Part shown: positions 48,187-59,428 of the stretch, one piece after another
Layout: each line of letters opens with the position of its first letter
Numbering within the stretch: position 1 is the first letter of the stretch
Source of the DNA: Coniferiporia sulphurascens
Lineage: Eukaryota > Basidiomycota > Agaricomycetes > Hymenochaetales > Hymenochaetaceae
Length of the DNA: 64,000 nucleotides
Direction: 5' to 3'
Assembly: GCA_002794785.1 (NCBI GenBank)
Contig: NBBA01000011.1
Location: forward strand, 62,001-126,000
The notes under the pieces: model-generated
Told to the model about the DNA's origin: nothing
The model's database searches: none
What the model saw: only the letters and a program-made list of their open reading frames with translations
Program-made: the position numbers and the translations under genes

Positions 48187-51100
48187 ATGTCTGATGGACA
48201 GAAACCCAACACTTGTGAGCAAACACATTTGCAAAAATTATCAGGATTAAGAATAATCGCTAACGAACTAAAAATAACATATACTCAGTCATCAATGATT
48301 GAAGAACTCAAAGAAAAAATTCAAAAAGCTAAAGATAGCAAAAGGTTAGTTGATCTAATAATTCAATGTAACCTTAGACAAATACCTATTAATGGAACGG
48401 AACAACAGATACAAGATCGAATAAACAGGTATTGTTACAATTTTCCTTTACTTTCCCTTATGCGCTGACTCACTCCCCTTTTGTCATCATCAGTCAGCGC
48501 AACTCCCCCATTTCTCTGCCTTACTCATCCTTATTCGCCTTGCACCATAAGACACCATGATGATGCCTTCCTGCACCATCATGACGTGCTTTGCTTACTG
48601 ATACCTTCAACTGTATGACCAAGACATTCCTTGGAGTTCCATGACCTTCCATAGTCATGTAACAACCGCATACAAGACCCTACAGTAGCAAACACCTAGA
48701 GTAGCATATAAGCATGTAACTTCAGTAGCACAAGCCCTAAGCTTGTGCTCTTTGTTCATACAAGCCCATTATCTGCTACCACCAGTCTACTGTGTGCCGC
48801 TTGGCCATTAGTCACTCTGTTGTAACCCGACTCGCTCTCATCAAGCCTACCGCGTCCACATTGCCGATCAGGAAGCCCCATCAACGATCACCTTCGACTT
48901 ACGACATCTAGGAAGCCCCGTTGCCGTACCATCAGTTCCAACAATCAGGAAGCCCCAACATCGATCACCACATAACCGTTGAGCTTAACAGGTATGATAA
49001 TTCAACCCGTGATGAAAAATTAAAAATAAAAGCTGACTATAAAATGGAATTAACAAACCACGCTAAAGATCTAGGAATATCAGATCAAGGAAAATCATCC
49101 GAAATCCGATATCAAATAAGTACGTATTTGGGCATATCAGATCCAAATGAAAAAGAACAATTTAAAATTGATAATCCCTATATTAAGCCAGAACAAGAAG
49201 AAGATAAAAAAGAAGACGACGATAAAAAAGAAGATAACGAAGAAGAAAACTCCGAAGAATCCAAAAATAACCCATCACATGAGCTGTCAGAACCATCTGA
49301 ACCTGATGATTCAGATGCTAATGATACTGAGGAAGATGAACCGAGTATGGCAACTAAACTTGCGGAACTCCAGAAATTCTTCGACGGAATTGAGAAACTC
49401 GACGGGCACCGAAACTACAAACTCTGGAACTACAGAGTCCGAAGTGCAATCGAGAGTGCAGGTTACGGTAACTTGCTCATTAACTCCCCAGGAACTGGAG
49501 AGACTGGTATATCAAGTGCTTTATATAACGGCATTATGCGCACTATGCCCGACAAGATATTGGCTTATTATCTTAATTTCTCTAAAGATATTCCAGCGCT
49601 ACTCAAAGTGCTTGACGGATGATATAACGTCCAGACAACAATTACAAAGGGCTTTAACGAGGCTGCCCTTTTTGATATCAGAGGTCATGTCAGCCATTTC
49701 GATGGAACGCTCGATAACCTCAGCAATAAATACGAGGAACTAATAGCCCAAGGGGTAAAAGTTTCAGAGTCGACATACATATCGGCCATTACGCAGGCAA
49801 CGCCCGAACAATATCAATACGTACTCACACAGAGTGAGTTATATATTAAAACAATCAATGAAACAAATCCGGACAAAGATGAAATTGAACTAACCCCCCA
49901 ATTCTTGCTAACGGCACTGAGAAACGCCTTTGAGGGGTGGCGTAAAAATCATCAGAGGACAGGAGCGGTGGCTAACCACCTGCCCAAGGACAAGCAGAAC
50001 CACCCCTACTTTAGGGGCCGCGGACACGGTAATAGCCGCGGAGTACAGCCACGAGGTCGCAGCTATAGGGGCCATGGCGGATATATGCAAGGACGAGGAT
50101 GAGGGGGATATTCCCCTAACCAATAATCACACATTATTAAGTGCTACAATTGTAACAAATTAGGGCATTTTAGTCGAGACTGCTGGGCACCAAAAACGGA
50201 ATGGACGAAGGCGGCCCAGAAGAAAAAAGAGGAAGCGAATGACAACAAAGGAAAAGGGAAGGAAACAGGTGCGTCAGCGGCACCGACAACAACTGGGGCA
50301 AGTGCGGCCCAGGCTAAACATACCGCAGCAGCAGCAGCAGCAGCAACAAATGTCGCATCGAGCTCTTGAATCAAATTAAGTGCCATAATAGGCCAAGGCG
50401 AAACCGCCTTTATAACCGAAATCGATGACAACGACTTCGACATGGGAGAATTCCCAATATATTCATATAATGACTTCCTTGACGCTATAGGAAACCACAA
50501 CAGCGCAATGGAAGACATGGATGACAATAACTTAGACGTAAGCATTAATGCTATAACAACAGAAAAATTTGCTAATAATGTTTATTCCTCAATGGATATA
50601 ATCAATACTGGTGCAACAATACATCTAACACCATATCTAAATTGATTACGAAACACATACAAAACCGACATAATCACAATAACGGCCGCAAATAAAACAA
50701 CATTTATGGCAAACATAGTAGGGGATCTTAAGCTTTACATCCCCAATGGACACTCGGTAAGTGTCATAATATTATCAAACATATACTACAATCCTAAAAT
50801 GAACATGACATTAGTCTCTCAAGGACTTCTATGTCAAGACGGTTACGAATTTATTTATAAAGAAAACGAATGTACAATAAAGTATCCTAATGGATCTTTA
50901 TGCAGAAAAATTAAAAACACAAATGGATTGTATAGTATATTTAACAACAATGTACAAGTGGCTAAAAAAAATGTAACATTATTTGAACTTCACAAAAAAC
51001 TCGGGCATATAAGTTATGCTTACATAAAACGATTATTAAAAGAAGATCAAATTACAAATAATAAGATTTCTAATTACGAAGAAACTCAATGCACAATTTG

Positions 51101-53600
51101 CATTGAAGCAAACATAAAAAGAATGCAAATTCCAAAATTACATATTTCAAAATTAGCTGAAAAATTCGGCGATCATATACACATGGACATATGGGGTCCA
51201 GCATCCACACACGCTATAGGAGGATATAAATACCTTCTAACACTTGTAGATGACGCTACAAGATGGATAAAAATGATTTTATTAAAAACAAAAGACGAGG
51301 GCTTAAATGCTTACACGACTTGGGCTACTATGCTCAATACACAATTTAACATAAAAATAAAAATATTACAAAGCGATAACAACACAGTGTTTTTAAGTAA
51401 ACAATTCACTGAATATTTAGAAAAACATGGAACAATACGAAAGCTGACTGTTCATGATACACCACAACAAAACGGAATAGCAGAACGATCACATCAAACG
51501 ATTTTAAATAATACGTGAGTAAATCTGCTACAAGCAAAATTACCTCCAAGTTTATGGGGAGAAGCTGTAAAATACAGCACTTATGTTTACAATAGAACAC
51601 CAAAAAGCGCTATTGATTTTAAAACACCATATTTTAAACGATACAATGAAAATTATAATATCAATGATTTAAAAGAATTTGGCCAATATTGCATAATACA
51701 ACAAGAAGACATTAACAAATTACAACCAAAAGGAATATATGCACAATGGCTAGGTTTTGACGAAGAAAGTAAAGGCCATAGAACCTATCATAATAGAAAA
51801 ATCTCAGTCGAACGGAATCTACAATTTTTAGATTCTCCACCATCTAAAATTGAAGGGGAGAATATAACAGAAAAACAAAACGAACAAATAAAAGAATTAA
51901 CAAATGAAAGACCAGTAAGAACAACAAAACCAACAAAACGATCATTAGGTCTTAACTTTGACGAACAAAATACAGTTGCCTATCTTACAGAATTTAATCA
52001 ATTCAATATGGAATTAATAGGCAATCCAAATTCATATCAACAAGCGATCAATAGAATTGACGCAAATCAGTGGATCACGGCAATGAAAGAAGAAATAAAA
52101 ACGTTAATCAAAAGATCTACGTGGAAAATCATTGATCCACCAAAAGAAGCAAATATAATCGGAACAAGATTTGTTTATAAAACAAAAAGATTAGCAAATG
52201 GAAATATTGAATGTTACAAAGCAAGATTAGTAGTACAAGGATTTGCCCAAAAAGAAGGCATAGATTACTACTCAAATGATACATTCGCTCCAGTGGCAAG
52301 ATTAGCCACAGTAAGAACTATATTAAGTTGGAGTGCAACAAACAATTACGAAATTCACCAAATTGACATAAAATCAGCTTACTTATATGGTGAATTAGAA
52401 AAAGACAAAAACATATACATAAAACCACCACCAGGAAATCTAATCGAAATAAAACCTGGACAAGTTTTAAAATTGAATAAAGCCTTATATGGATTAAAAC
52501 AATCAGGCAGACGTTGGTATAAAAAATTATCTGAAATATTAATTGGAATAGGACTAACACGAGCAGTCCATGATAACGCAGTATTCCTAAGAAAAGTAAA
52601 AGGAAAAACAATTCTAATACTTTTCATACATGTTGACGACATAACCATATGTGGCTTAAATTTATTAATAATAAAAGCCTTTAAAGACGAAATAGGAAAA
52701 CATGTAAAATTTACTGACGGAAACGATATACATTGGTTACTTGGTATTGAAATTGAAAGAAACCGAGAAGAAAGAATTATAAAACTAAGACAAAAACATT
52801 ATATCGATAAAATAATAGAAAAATATAAGTTAAAAGACACTGCAACGGTACGAACACCAATGACACCAGGACAAGTGTTAAAATCACTTGAAAATCCAAC
52901 TAATGAAGAAACAAACTTCATGAATCAAATACCTTATATGAATATGGTTGGAGCATTACGATATGCAGCAGATTGTACAAGACCTGATATATCATTCACA
53001 ACAGGTCAATTTGCTAGGCATCTAAACAAACCTAGTATCGAACATTACAATGCAGTAAAACACTGCTTTAAATATTTAAAAGGAATGAACGATTACTGGT
53101 TAATACTTGGAGGTAAAGAACCAATTGAATTAATCGGATATACCGATGCTGACGGAATGACACAAGAAGGCCATAAAGCAATATCGGGATATATATTCCA
53201 AATAGGAAATGCAACAACATCATGGTCAAGCAAAAAACAAGAATTAGTGTCACTATCAGTATGTGAAGCTGAACTACAAGCTTTAACTCATGGAGTAAAA
53301 GAAGCAATATGGCTAAGAAGACTGGTTGAAGAGGTACTGCAGACCTTGGATACACCTACAAAAATTTTATGTGATAATCAAGCAGCCATAACTATGGTAA
53401 ATTCAACAGAACAAAAATATATGCAACGAACGAAACATATTGATATACGAAAAGATTTTTTACGAGATTACATTGAAAATGAAACCATATCAGTTTCATA
53501 TATTCCAACTGGACAGCAAAAGGCTGATATTATGATGAAAGCGCTAACGATCAAATTAATCAAATGTTTTACAAGTCTACTCCGCCTAGTAAAAGTTTGA
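48187..53600 (+). pseudogene. Copia gag-pol polyprotein, inactivated by stops and an insertion
   Basis: The ATG at 48187 (MSDGQKPNTCEQ) starts one frame that runs to 53600 once the solo LTR and one TSD (563 bp) are removed: about 1617 codons. Six in-frame stops occur: TGA at 49620, 50100, 50367, 50643 and 51516, TAA at 50124. There is no frameshift. Domains in order: gag with an acidic Lys/Glu stretch; zinc knuckle CYNCNKLGHFSRDC; protease site INTGAT (normally DTG); integrase HHCC (HKKLGH ... CTIC) and DDE (HMDIWGP, QSDNN, NGIAERSH); RT with QIDIKSAYLYGEL and FIHVDD; RNase H with YTDADG, CEAEL, LCDNQAA and RTKHIDIR. The RT-RNase H part (52008-53600) is one open stretch. It is dead as a whole. 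Confidence 0.95.
48433..48990. mobile_element. Solo LTR of a second retrotransposon family, inserted in copia gag
   Basis: 558 bp, starting TGTTACAATTTT and ending GAGCTTAACA (inverted ends TGTTA/TAACA), flanked by the 5-bp duplication GGTAT (48428-48432 and 48991-48995). Removing it restores the gag frame exactly (INRY to DNSTRDE). It holds three copies of AGGAAGCCCC and a possible TATA (CATATAAGC). It has no coding capacity and no other copy in the window. Confidence 0.92.
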
Positions 53601-53607
53601 AGGGGAG

Positions 53608-53865
53608 TATTAAATAAATATAACGAATGATATAAATATAGTACATGGTCATATGAACATCCACCTTACTAAGTGAATGATAACACAACGATAATGCCAT
53701 ACAATACAGGAGCTAGATAGTTATAGTAATACTAGCCCATGGAACATGTATATAAGGGGAGCTGGTCTCGCCCTAGAAATACATTGGTTTAAGCTGATAA
53801 CTCACCTTCACCTTTTCACTACCACTGCACCTCATCGTCTACCACAACGTGCGTAGATTTTAAGA
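53608..53865 (+). repeat. Copia 3' LTR
   Basis: 258 bp counterpart of 47861-48118, preceded by the polypurine tract. Confidence 0.93.
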
Positions 53866-53870
53866 TTCCG
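53866..53870. repeat. Copia target-site duplication, right copy
   Basis: TTCCG, paired with TTCTG at 47856-47860. Confidence 0.7.
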
Positions 53871-54183
53871 ATACGTTCTACAGCCTACTGTGCTATCTTT
53901 ATCTTATGCCAGAACCTTCCCTGAGTTTTTCATCGAGTCATACAGTATAATACCTAAGTTAACCATTCTCGGATACTACTATACCTATGATGCTTCTCCT
54001 TATTTCCTAATTGGTTCTGCTGTGCAATGTGCTATACTTGGCTCCCATCAATTGCATCTTTAATTGATCGCCCTGCTTCCATCGGCTATTCTTAGCCGAA
54101 TGCTTAGATATACTTGTGTGGCTCAGCGATTATGCTAGCCTTCTTAATCTTATCTTGTTGTGGCTTGTTACTTATTACTGTAG

Positions 54184-54832
54184 ACTAGTCTTGAGTCATT
54201 TCCATTGTTGTGTTAAAAGGGGTTCATTCTGGTGTCCTATCATCTACTGGCATAAAGAGCTCTTCTACTCCTATAGCGTTTATATTCGTGATCCTGCTAT
54301 ACCCTGGTGTGACTCTATATGACAGTTCATCATTGAACCATTGTATTATGATTTCCTTATCTATTGGTATTAACTCCTGTCTTTGGTTTGGTTCCTTTCG
54401 ATCTACTGTTGTGTGTCCTTTGGCTATGAAGTTGGCTTTGTATGCAAATAGTTGTTCTCATAGTTGTTTATTGATAGTATGAACTATTTGGTGTGCCACT
54501 TCTGCATAATCGGTTGATGTAATAACTGCCCTTTGATAACATAATTCATTATGTGGCTGATTATAAATCTTAGTTCTTGTGTAAGCGCTGATTACATATT
54601 TATTTAATTGATATGAGAACATAGTCGCTCTATGTTCGATTACTACTTCTAGCCTTTCCGCCACTTGTTGTTCCCTTGTAGTATGATCAAATGTAATTTG
54701 ACAGTTGTCATATCCTGCATTCTGTCCTACTGTTGCACATGCAATATTGAATGCTTTCCATGCTACTTGATCTGCATCTTTACAGCATTGACATAGATTA
54801 CTAGTATTGATTAGAGTTACAGGTCTTGCCAT
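54184..54832 (-). pseudogene. Unrecognised ORF carried by the long-TIR element, broken by two stops
   Basis: From ATG at 54832 a coherent frame begins MARPVTLINTSNLCQCCKDA and runs to IVHTINKQL, TGA (54458). It stays open with similar composition (EQLFAYKANFIAKGH; DKEIIIQWFNDELSYRV; VEELFMPVDDRTPE) to TGA near 54205 and TAG near 54184. Further homologous-looking peptide (KNSRWKQGDQL) follows in another frame toward 53900. It has CxxC near the N-terminus and no signal peptide or membrane helix. I do not recognise the family; a gag-like or accessory protein of the element is possible. Confidence 0.45.
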
Positions 54833-54905
54833 GTCGATCTTGATAATCCGTCAATCCGGCGATCACGATTTTCATCAATTTACTAACAGGAATGGACTGA
54901 AACTA

Positions 54906-55549
54906 CTTGCAAGGATGTTGGTAGGATGTATGGGAAGCTCTGCAGTGAGGTTAGTGAAGAAAAACTCCAGGATAGCCTTGTACATTATACTTAAAGTGGT
55001 GATGGTATTGAACTTTTGCAGGTAACACCCTTGATGGTCAACTACCAGTGGCATTTTTAAGGTCAGTGACACTCATAGAGTAAGGCCTGGATATAATACT
55101 ATGTATTACACCAATAAACAATGCAATCTTGAGGGGGGATTGTCCAGCGTTGAGAAAGATGAGGATGTGCATTTTTCACACAGCAGAATGGGATTTATTT
55201 TTTATGAAGATGGCTTCTGCCCATGGAAAGTATTCCAAACTATGCATATGGCCTACTGTTCCATCTGGCATTTGTTTCCAAGAAAGTTGTTTATGAAAAA
55301 ATGGAGACATAGAGTATTCTAATGTTTCATTTCTGCAGGCCAAAAAACTGTTGCAATGCTATGTCCCGATTGAGCAGTCCATAGCTACCCCATTTCTTCG
55401 ATTTATGCTGTATATTATATATCACTGGAAAGCTGGAATATAGGGCTTTCCAGGAGTAATTTTATGTTTTATTTACGTGCCCTAGTTGTTGAGATATAGG
55501 CTGTTTACTCCAGACTCACAAAACATTGCAACGGTTTTTTGAGTCACTG
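54906..55549 (-). repeat. Right 644-bp terminal inverted repeat
   Basis: Mirror of 46604-47247 with the same length, no indels and no mismatch that I could find. Confidence 0.93.
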
Positions 55550-56150
55550 TATACTAGATAGGAAAAATATACCAGGATTTGGTTGCACCGAGAGTAAACG
55601 CTGCGGTGTGAACAACAGTTATTCAATGCCATTTCTCCAGCCGTTAGCATTAATTCTTGGCTCGCACAACGGATATCCACAAGAGCCTCTAGTAGACCCA
55701 GATAGCGGTTCTGCAGAATACAAACCAAGGAGGTGAGTTGCCGTTGCAGATGCGAAAGGTATATAGTGCGGTACCAGAAAGTACAGAAAACTTATAGGCG
55801 TGAAAGGTGTCTTCTGCAGCGACATGTTAGGAATACACCAAGCTCCAAAATCTAGGCTCTTACCCAGAAATATTTAACCTTAAACGATCGTTAATGTCAG
55901 CGCAACAAATTCGTCCAAAGGATAATCAATGAAGTAGGATTCTACCTCCCTGTCCATTGTGATCACTGTGAAATCCCCGTTAACAGGACGTAATTGAAGA
56001 GGGATGGGCCACCCAACAAATATCGTAGGCAAGGAGCGCTGTGGCCGATACTCTGGTGAGAAATTGCACTTGATTGCCGTGGACCATATAAGCAAGATCG
56101 CCAGAACTGATAATGCCAGTGTCGTCCAAGAGCCTAAATCGAGAAAGCAT

Positions 56151-58265
56151 ACTGCGTCTTGAAAGCAGGATAACAAACAGAAATTTTGGGGGGAAAGCGA
56201 TAGGCCTTCGGGTTCTTCATGCAAAATCGTTATAAGCCTTCCGTCGCGGAACCGCTTTGGTAAATTATTGCAGCGCAGAAGACACTTTGAAGCCGTTGAA
56301 TTTGATGATTAACTAAACCGCTTACTCCTTGATCCACGTTGACATACGGCATTTCCGACCACAACACTTGTGGACCGTCCCTGTCTTCCGAAGGGGCTGC
56401 ATGACTTCCCAGTATAGTTAGAGGGCCTGGAGGCGTTGGGATATCGCTACGCAAATCGTATCATTCCATCCGCTCCGGAGAGTTACTGATGCGAGAACGG
56501 TCTTTGAATACCGTCGCTCGTACGACGTACGCCCACCTTAAGGGATATGCGATTTCCAAATCGAAGGAGCGCGTATGAGCGTCTTTATTGGACAAAAATG
56601 AATGACTTGGGAGATGGATTAGGCATCACGCGTGATAACGTGTTATAACGCGTGATCACGCGTGATATCACAGATGATATAACACGTTATCACGCGTGAT
56701 GCAAGTGTGTTTTGACAAGAATATCACTATCACTATCACGTCACTAGCCGAGCGCGGTACATTGCGTGTCCAACTCACCAGTTAGGGATTGCTGAAAGCT
56801 TTAGACAGTCACTTCGCACATTGCCAACGCTTAGATCCGAAACAAACCCAGAATAGGTAAACCGGTGTTCATCCTAAGAAGTCCAACAGTCAGCTGCCCT
56901 TTTGCAAATACGGAAGATAGACAACGTGAACGTGTCGGATCCAAGCGAATGAGCCGAGACAGATCGAGCTACTGGCTCAGTATTTGCTGGCGTCCGTTAC
57001 GTGCCGGTAAGAACCCTCTAGGATGCCAACCGAGAGAGATCCGTTGTGTACGCAACCAGCTGCAAAGCAAATCTAGTATTCCAAGATTATCTTCTACGAG
57101 ATAATCTGCCCACTGCACTGTGCACCGCCCTAAACTGTATCACCTTCCTCATCCGTCACTTCGTAACTTTTGCTTCCGGAGTTCGCTCCTCCGCGAAAAC
57201 ATGTAAGCAAACACCCATAAAGAAAGGTTCCTTCCCTTCTTGTTCGCGAATAGCTCACAATCACCGGACGATCCGAAGATCTCTGTCAACGGTCTTATAT
57301 AAAATGAATACGAACCATGTGTTTGGATTGAAGTCGCCGGAAACGTCCCCCGCCTTCAAACGCGGAACCCAGACGTGAGATAGACAATTAATCTAACAAT
57401 TGCGCCACAGAGCGCTCTAGACCTCAGGATACCTCGCAGGCCATTGGTCATGAGGAGTGTAGGCTGCCGTGCGAAGAATACATTTTACCAGAGCGGGTCC
57501 TTTGCGTGGAAACCATCTGGTTAGGAACCAATGAATCAGCCAAATTCTGACGCCCATCATAAAAACAGATATGCGTATCAGGCAGACAGTTTGACGAAAA
57601 CGCCGTCTATCTAGGTACCCGGTCAAACGATCAATAGTATATTGCCCTCACCTTATAATGTGAGATGTGATACTGCACGTTGTACGTGAAGGCTGAAGCT
57701 CGTCTGAAAAAAGATGAGAAATTGGCGAAAGACGGCGAACATATTCATCTTAAAATGTACTGTACATGCACCCGCCTTCAGAGGGCAGTCCCTATCTTCC
57801 CTTTTTCCAGATGTCGACCTGCTTGAAGGATTGCAAATTTAGACTACGGAGATAGAAGGGGCATCGCACAGACAAGTTTAAAGCTGCCTTTCTCTCTTGG
57901 ATGTCCATTCGGATCGGATGTTACAGGATTGAGAATCAGTGCCTGCTCGCATAAGGGAAAGAGAGGATTAAATATTATGTTACATAGTTAGAACCGGGCA
58001 CGACCCCGCGGCGCCCTTGACGAAACACGGAGGAAAGGGAGTTGAGATGCGATGGGTGTCGGGCAACATAATAGAAGGTAAGTGGTGGAAATACGAGTAC
58101 ACAGGGCACTGAGAGAAAAGGAAAACTTGCGACGCCGAATCTAGTCACTGAAGTGGGGGGGGGGGCGGTTATGGACGGACTGAAAAAAGGTATTAAAACA
58201 GTAAAAAGCTTGATAGCAAAGAAACGACAAGAAATAGACTCCTCCAAACAGGGGAAGTGCAGTAT
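56151..58265. other. Spacer between C2H2-RING and DUF6533 in unit 6
   Basis: No gene. It is colinear with the other spacers but carries a private palindromic insertion (about 56567-56745) and about 110 extra bases near 57090-57200 that start with the hairpin GATTATCTTCTACGAGATAATC. Confidence 0.5.
56623..56702. repeat. Palindromic element with 24-bp perfect inverted repeats
   Basis: Arms 56623-56646 and 56679-56702 are exact reverse complements (starting GCATCACGCGTGATAACG). The 32-bp loop itself contains the palindrome CGCGTGATCACGCG (56650-56663). The word CACGCGTGAT and its variants recur five times. Absent from the homologous position of unit 5. Confidence 0.85.
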
Positions 58266-59428
58266 TCAGATAGTCAAAAATATTCGCCGAAGGCCCTTGA
58301 TCTTCACGCGCGAGCGGCAAACGGGGCATTGACGTTTCTTCTCCAGAGAGCGGTTGATACATCTACGAACGAATAAGTAACACTTCCATGAAAATCAACA
58401 TGGGATTGGAATGCAATGACTTACTGTGTGCAGAAAACATGACCGCATTTTGTGCTACTTAGTTCATCTTTTTGCTCGAGACAAAGTGGACACATGTATC
58501 CAGCACTGGTACTGGCACCCAACGAGACTGCCCTCACTGGTGCTGCCTCCGTTGACGCCGCCCCTGCTGAGGCCGATGCCCCTGGCCCTCTGCTAACAGG
58601 CTCGCGCACGAAACCAGGGAGTACTGCGGAAGATGCGAATCCAATGCCTGGAGCAACAGAACCCGGACGTGGAACTTGACGTGTATGCGAAGGAAAAACG
58701 GGCGTGCGCGTGCTCCGGGAAAAGTCTGTGCTCTGTGCGTAAGGGGTCTGAAGGCTGGTATTCGACTCATCGTCAGAGTGAGCGAGGAAGTCAGAATTAA
58801 CTTCCCCGTCCGAATCTCCCGAATCGGAAGAGTCAGGCGAGCTCCGGTACACATAGTTTCCGTAGTAGTCACCAATATTGATGATACCTTCTTCATCACT
58901 GCTGCCTGCGTAGGACGATGAGCCGTCAAAGTATGTTGTGTCGAAAAAGCCTCCCATCATACTGTCCTCGAGCAGTCTGCGAAAATAAAGCTCCGCGACG
59001 GCTGCATCCATCCCAGAGGCCCGCGCTCGACGGCCGGTCGGCCGGAATAACGAAGCCGCCCCGGCCCTTTCTGTGTGTGAGGGTGGCCCTTGCCGGCTAT
59101 TATGTCCCCCCTCGCGTACAGGTTGAGATGACAAGCGGGAAGTCGGTGTTGACTCGGTCGAAATCCCATCGACACGCTCGTTGCGGTGGATGGCTGCCGA
59201 CTGGAGATGCTGTTGCAACGACCCAGGGGTGGCAAAGGAGCGCGAGCATTGCACACAGTGATTAGTACTATGAACAGAGCTCGCGAGGTGCGAGCGGTAG
59301 GCTTCGAAGCTGATAAAATTGCGACTACAACTGTTACACCGCGGATGTAAAGGAGAGCTGTCGACGTGCGCCTGTCGCGCAGCTGTGGAGGGGAAGGTGA
59401 GCGAGCAAAGCGCGCATCGCATGACCAT
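58266..59428 (-). CDS. C2H2 zinc-finger / RING-finger protein (intact copy)
   Basis: Two exons: 59428-58425 and 58362-58266, with a 62-nt intron. The start MVMRCALCSLTF was chosen because the fingers begin there in all copies. Three C2H2-like fingers of the Agaricomycete repeat type lie in the first ~85 residues (CALCSLTFPSTAARQAH; CNSCSRNFISFEAYRSH; CVQCSRSFATPGSLQQH). A long low-complexity region rich in Ser, Asp and Gly follows. A complete RING-HC finger ends the protein: CPLC, CGHVFC, then QC and CPVC after the splice, ending LRRIFLTI. The RING predicts E3 ubiquitin ligase activity; the C2H2 part suggests nucleic-acid or protein binding. Upstream on the same strand is the DUF6533 partner's spacer. 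Target unknown. Confidence 0.88.

Larger units (their letters stand above)
47861..53865 (+). mobile_element. Ty1/copia LTR retrotransposon, decayed
   Basis: 6.0 kb element with 258-bp LTRs, a half-tRNA-type primer binding site, a single gag-pol frame and a polypurine tract (AAGGGGAG, 53600-53607) just before the 3' LTR. Domain order protease-integrase-RT-RNase H defines Ty1/copia. The coding part is strongly A-rich, unlike the host genes. The element sits inside the long-TIR transposon and itself carries a solo LTR. Confidence 0.96.
46604..55549. mobile_element. Long-TIR DNA transposon (Tc1/mariner-like ends) with nested copia
   Basis: Ends are perfect inverted repeats starting CAGTGACTCAAAAAACCG, flanked by TA on both sides (46602-46603 and 55550-55551). 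TA target choice and CAGTG-type ends point to Tc1/mariner. The arms are 644 bp, unusually long. Without the copia element and its TSD the element would be about 2.9 kb. It interrupts DUF6533 unit 6 exactly; units 3 and 5 give the empty-site sequence. No intact transposase is present, so it may be mobilised in trans. Confidence 0.88.
45550..56150 (-). pseudogene. DUF6533 membrane protein, unit 6, split by a transposon
   Basis: The 5' part (56150 to 55550) encodes the N-terminus, LITMDRE, the micro-exon VKYFW and KTPFTPISFLYFLV, then VYSRCNQILVYFSYL. Here an 8.9 kb element is inserted at a TA dinucleotide. The 3' part (46601 to 45550) continues with the remaining helices: QLLLTLYWYGILLHSLFHGSS, FEFVLLVLSVRKGVEYW, LVRDQFVYFVLC, and the last exon VLACGVVYVTLSYVDEG ... 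ILGSRILINLKEAAARN ending SDVRFA. The C-terminal exons are open, so the gene was probably in good condition until near the time of insertion. The junction codons suggest a small indel was already present. It lies downstream of the intact C2H2-RING gene. Confidence 0.82.

Noticed and set aside
52318..52648. Antisense ORFs over the copia reverse transcriptase
   Set aside because: Shadows of the A-rich sense frame.
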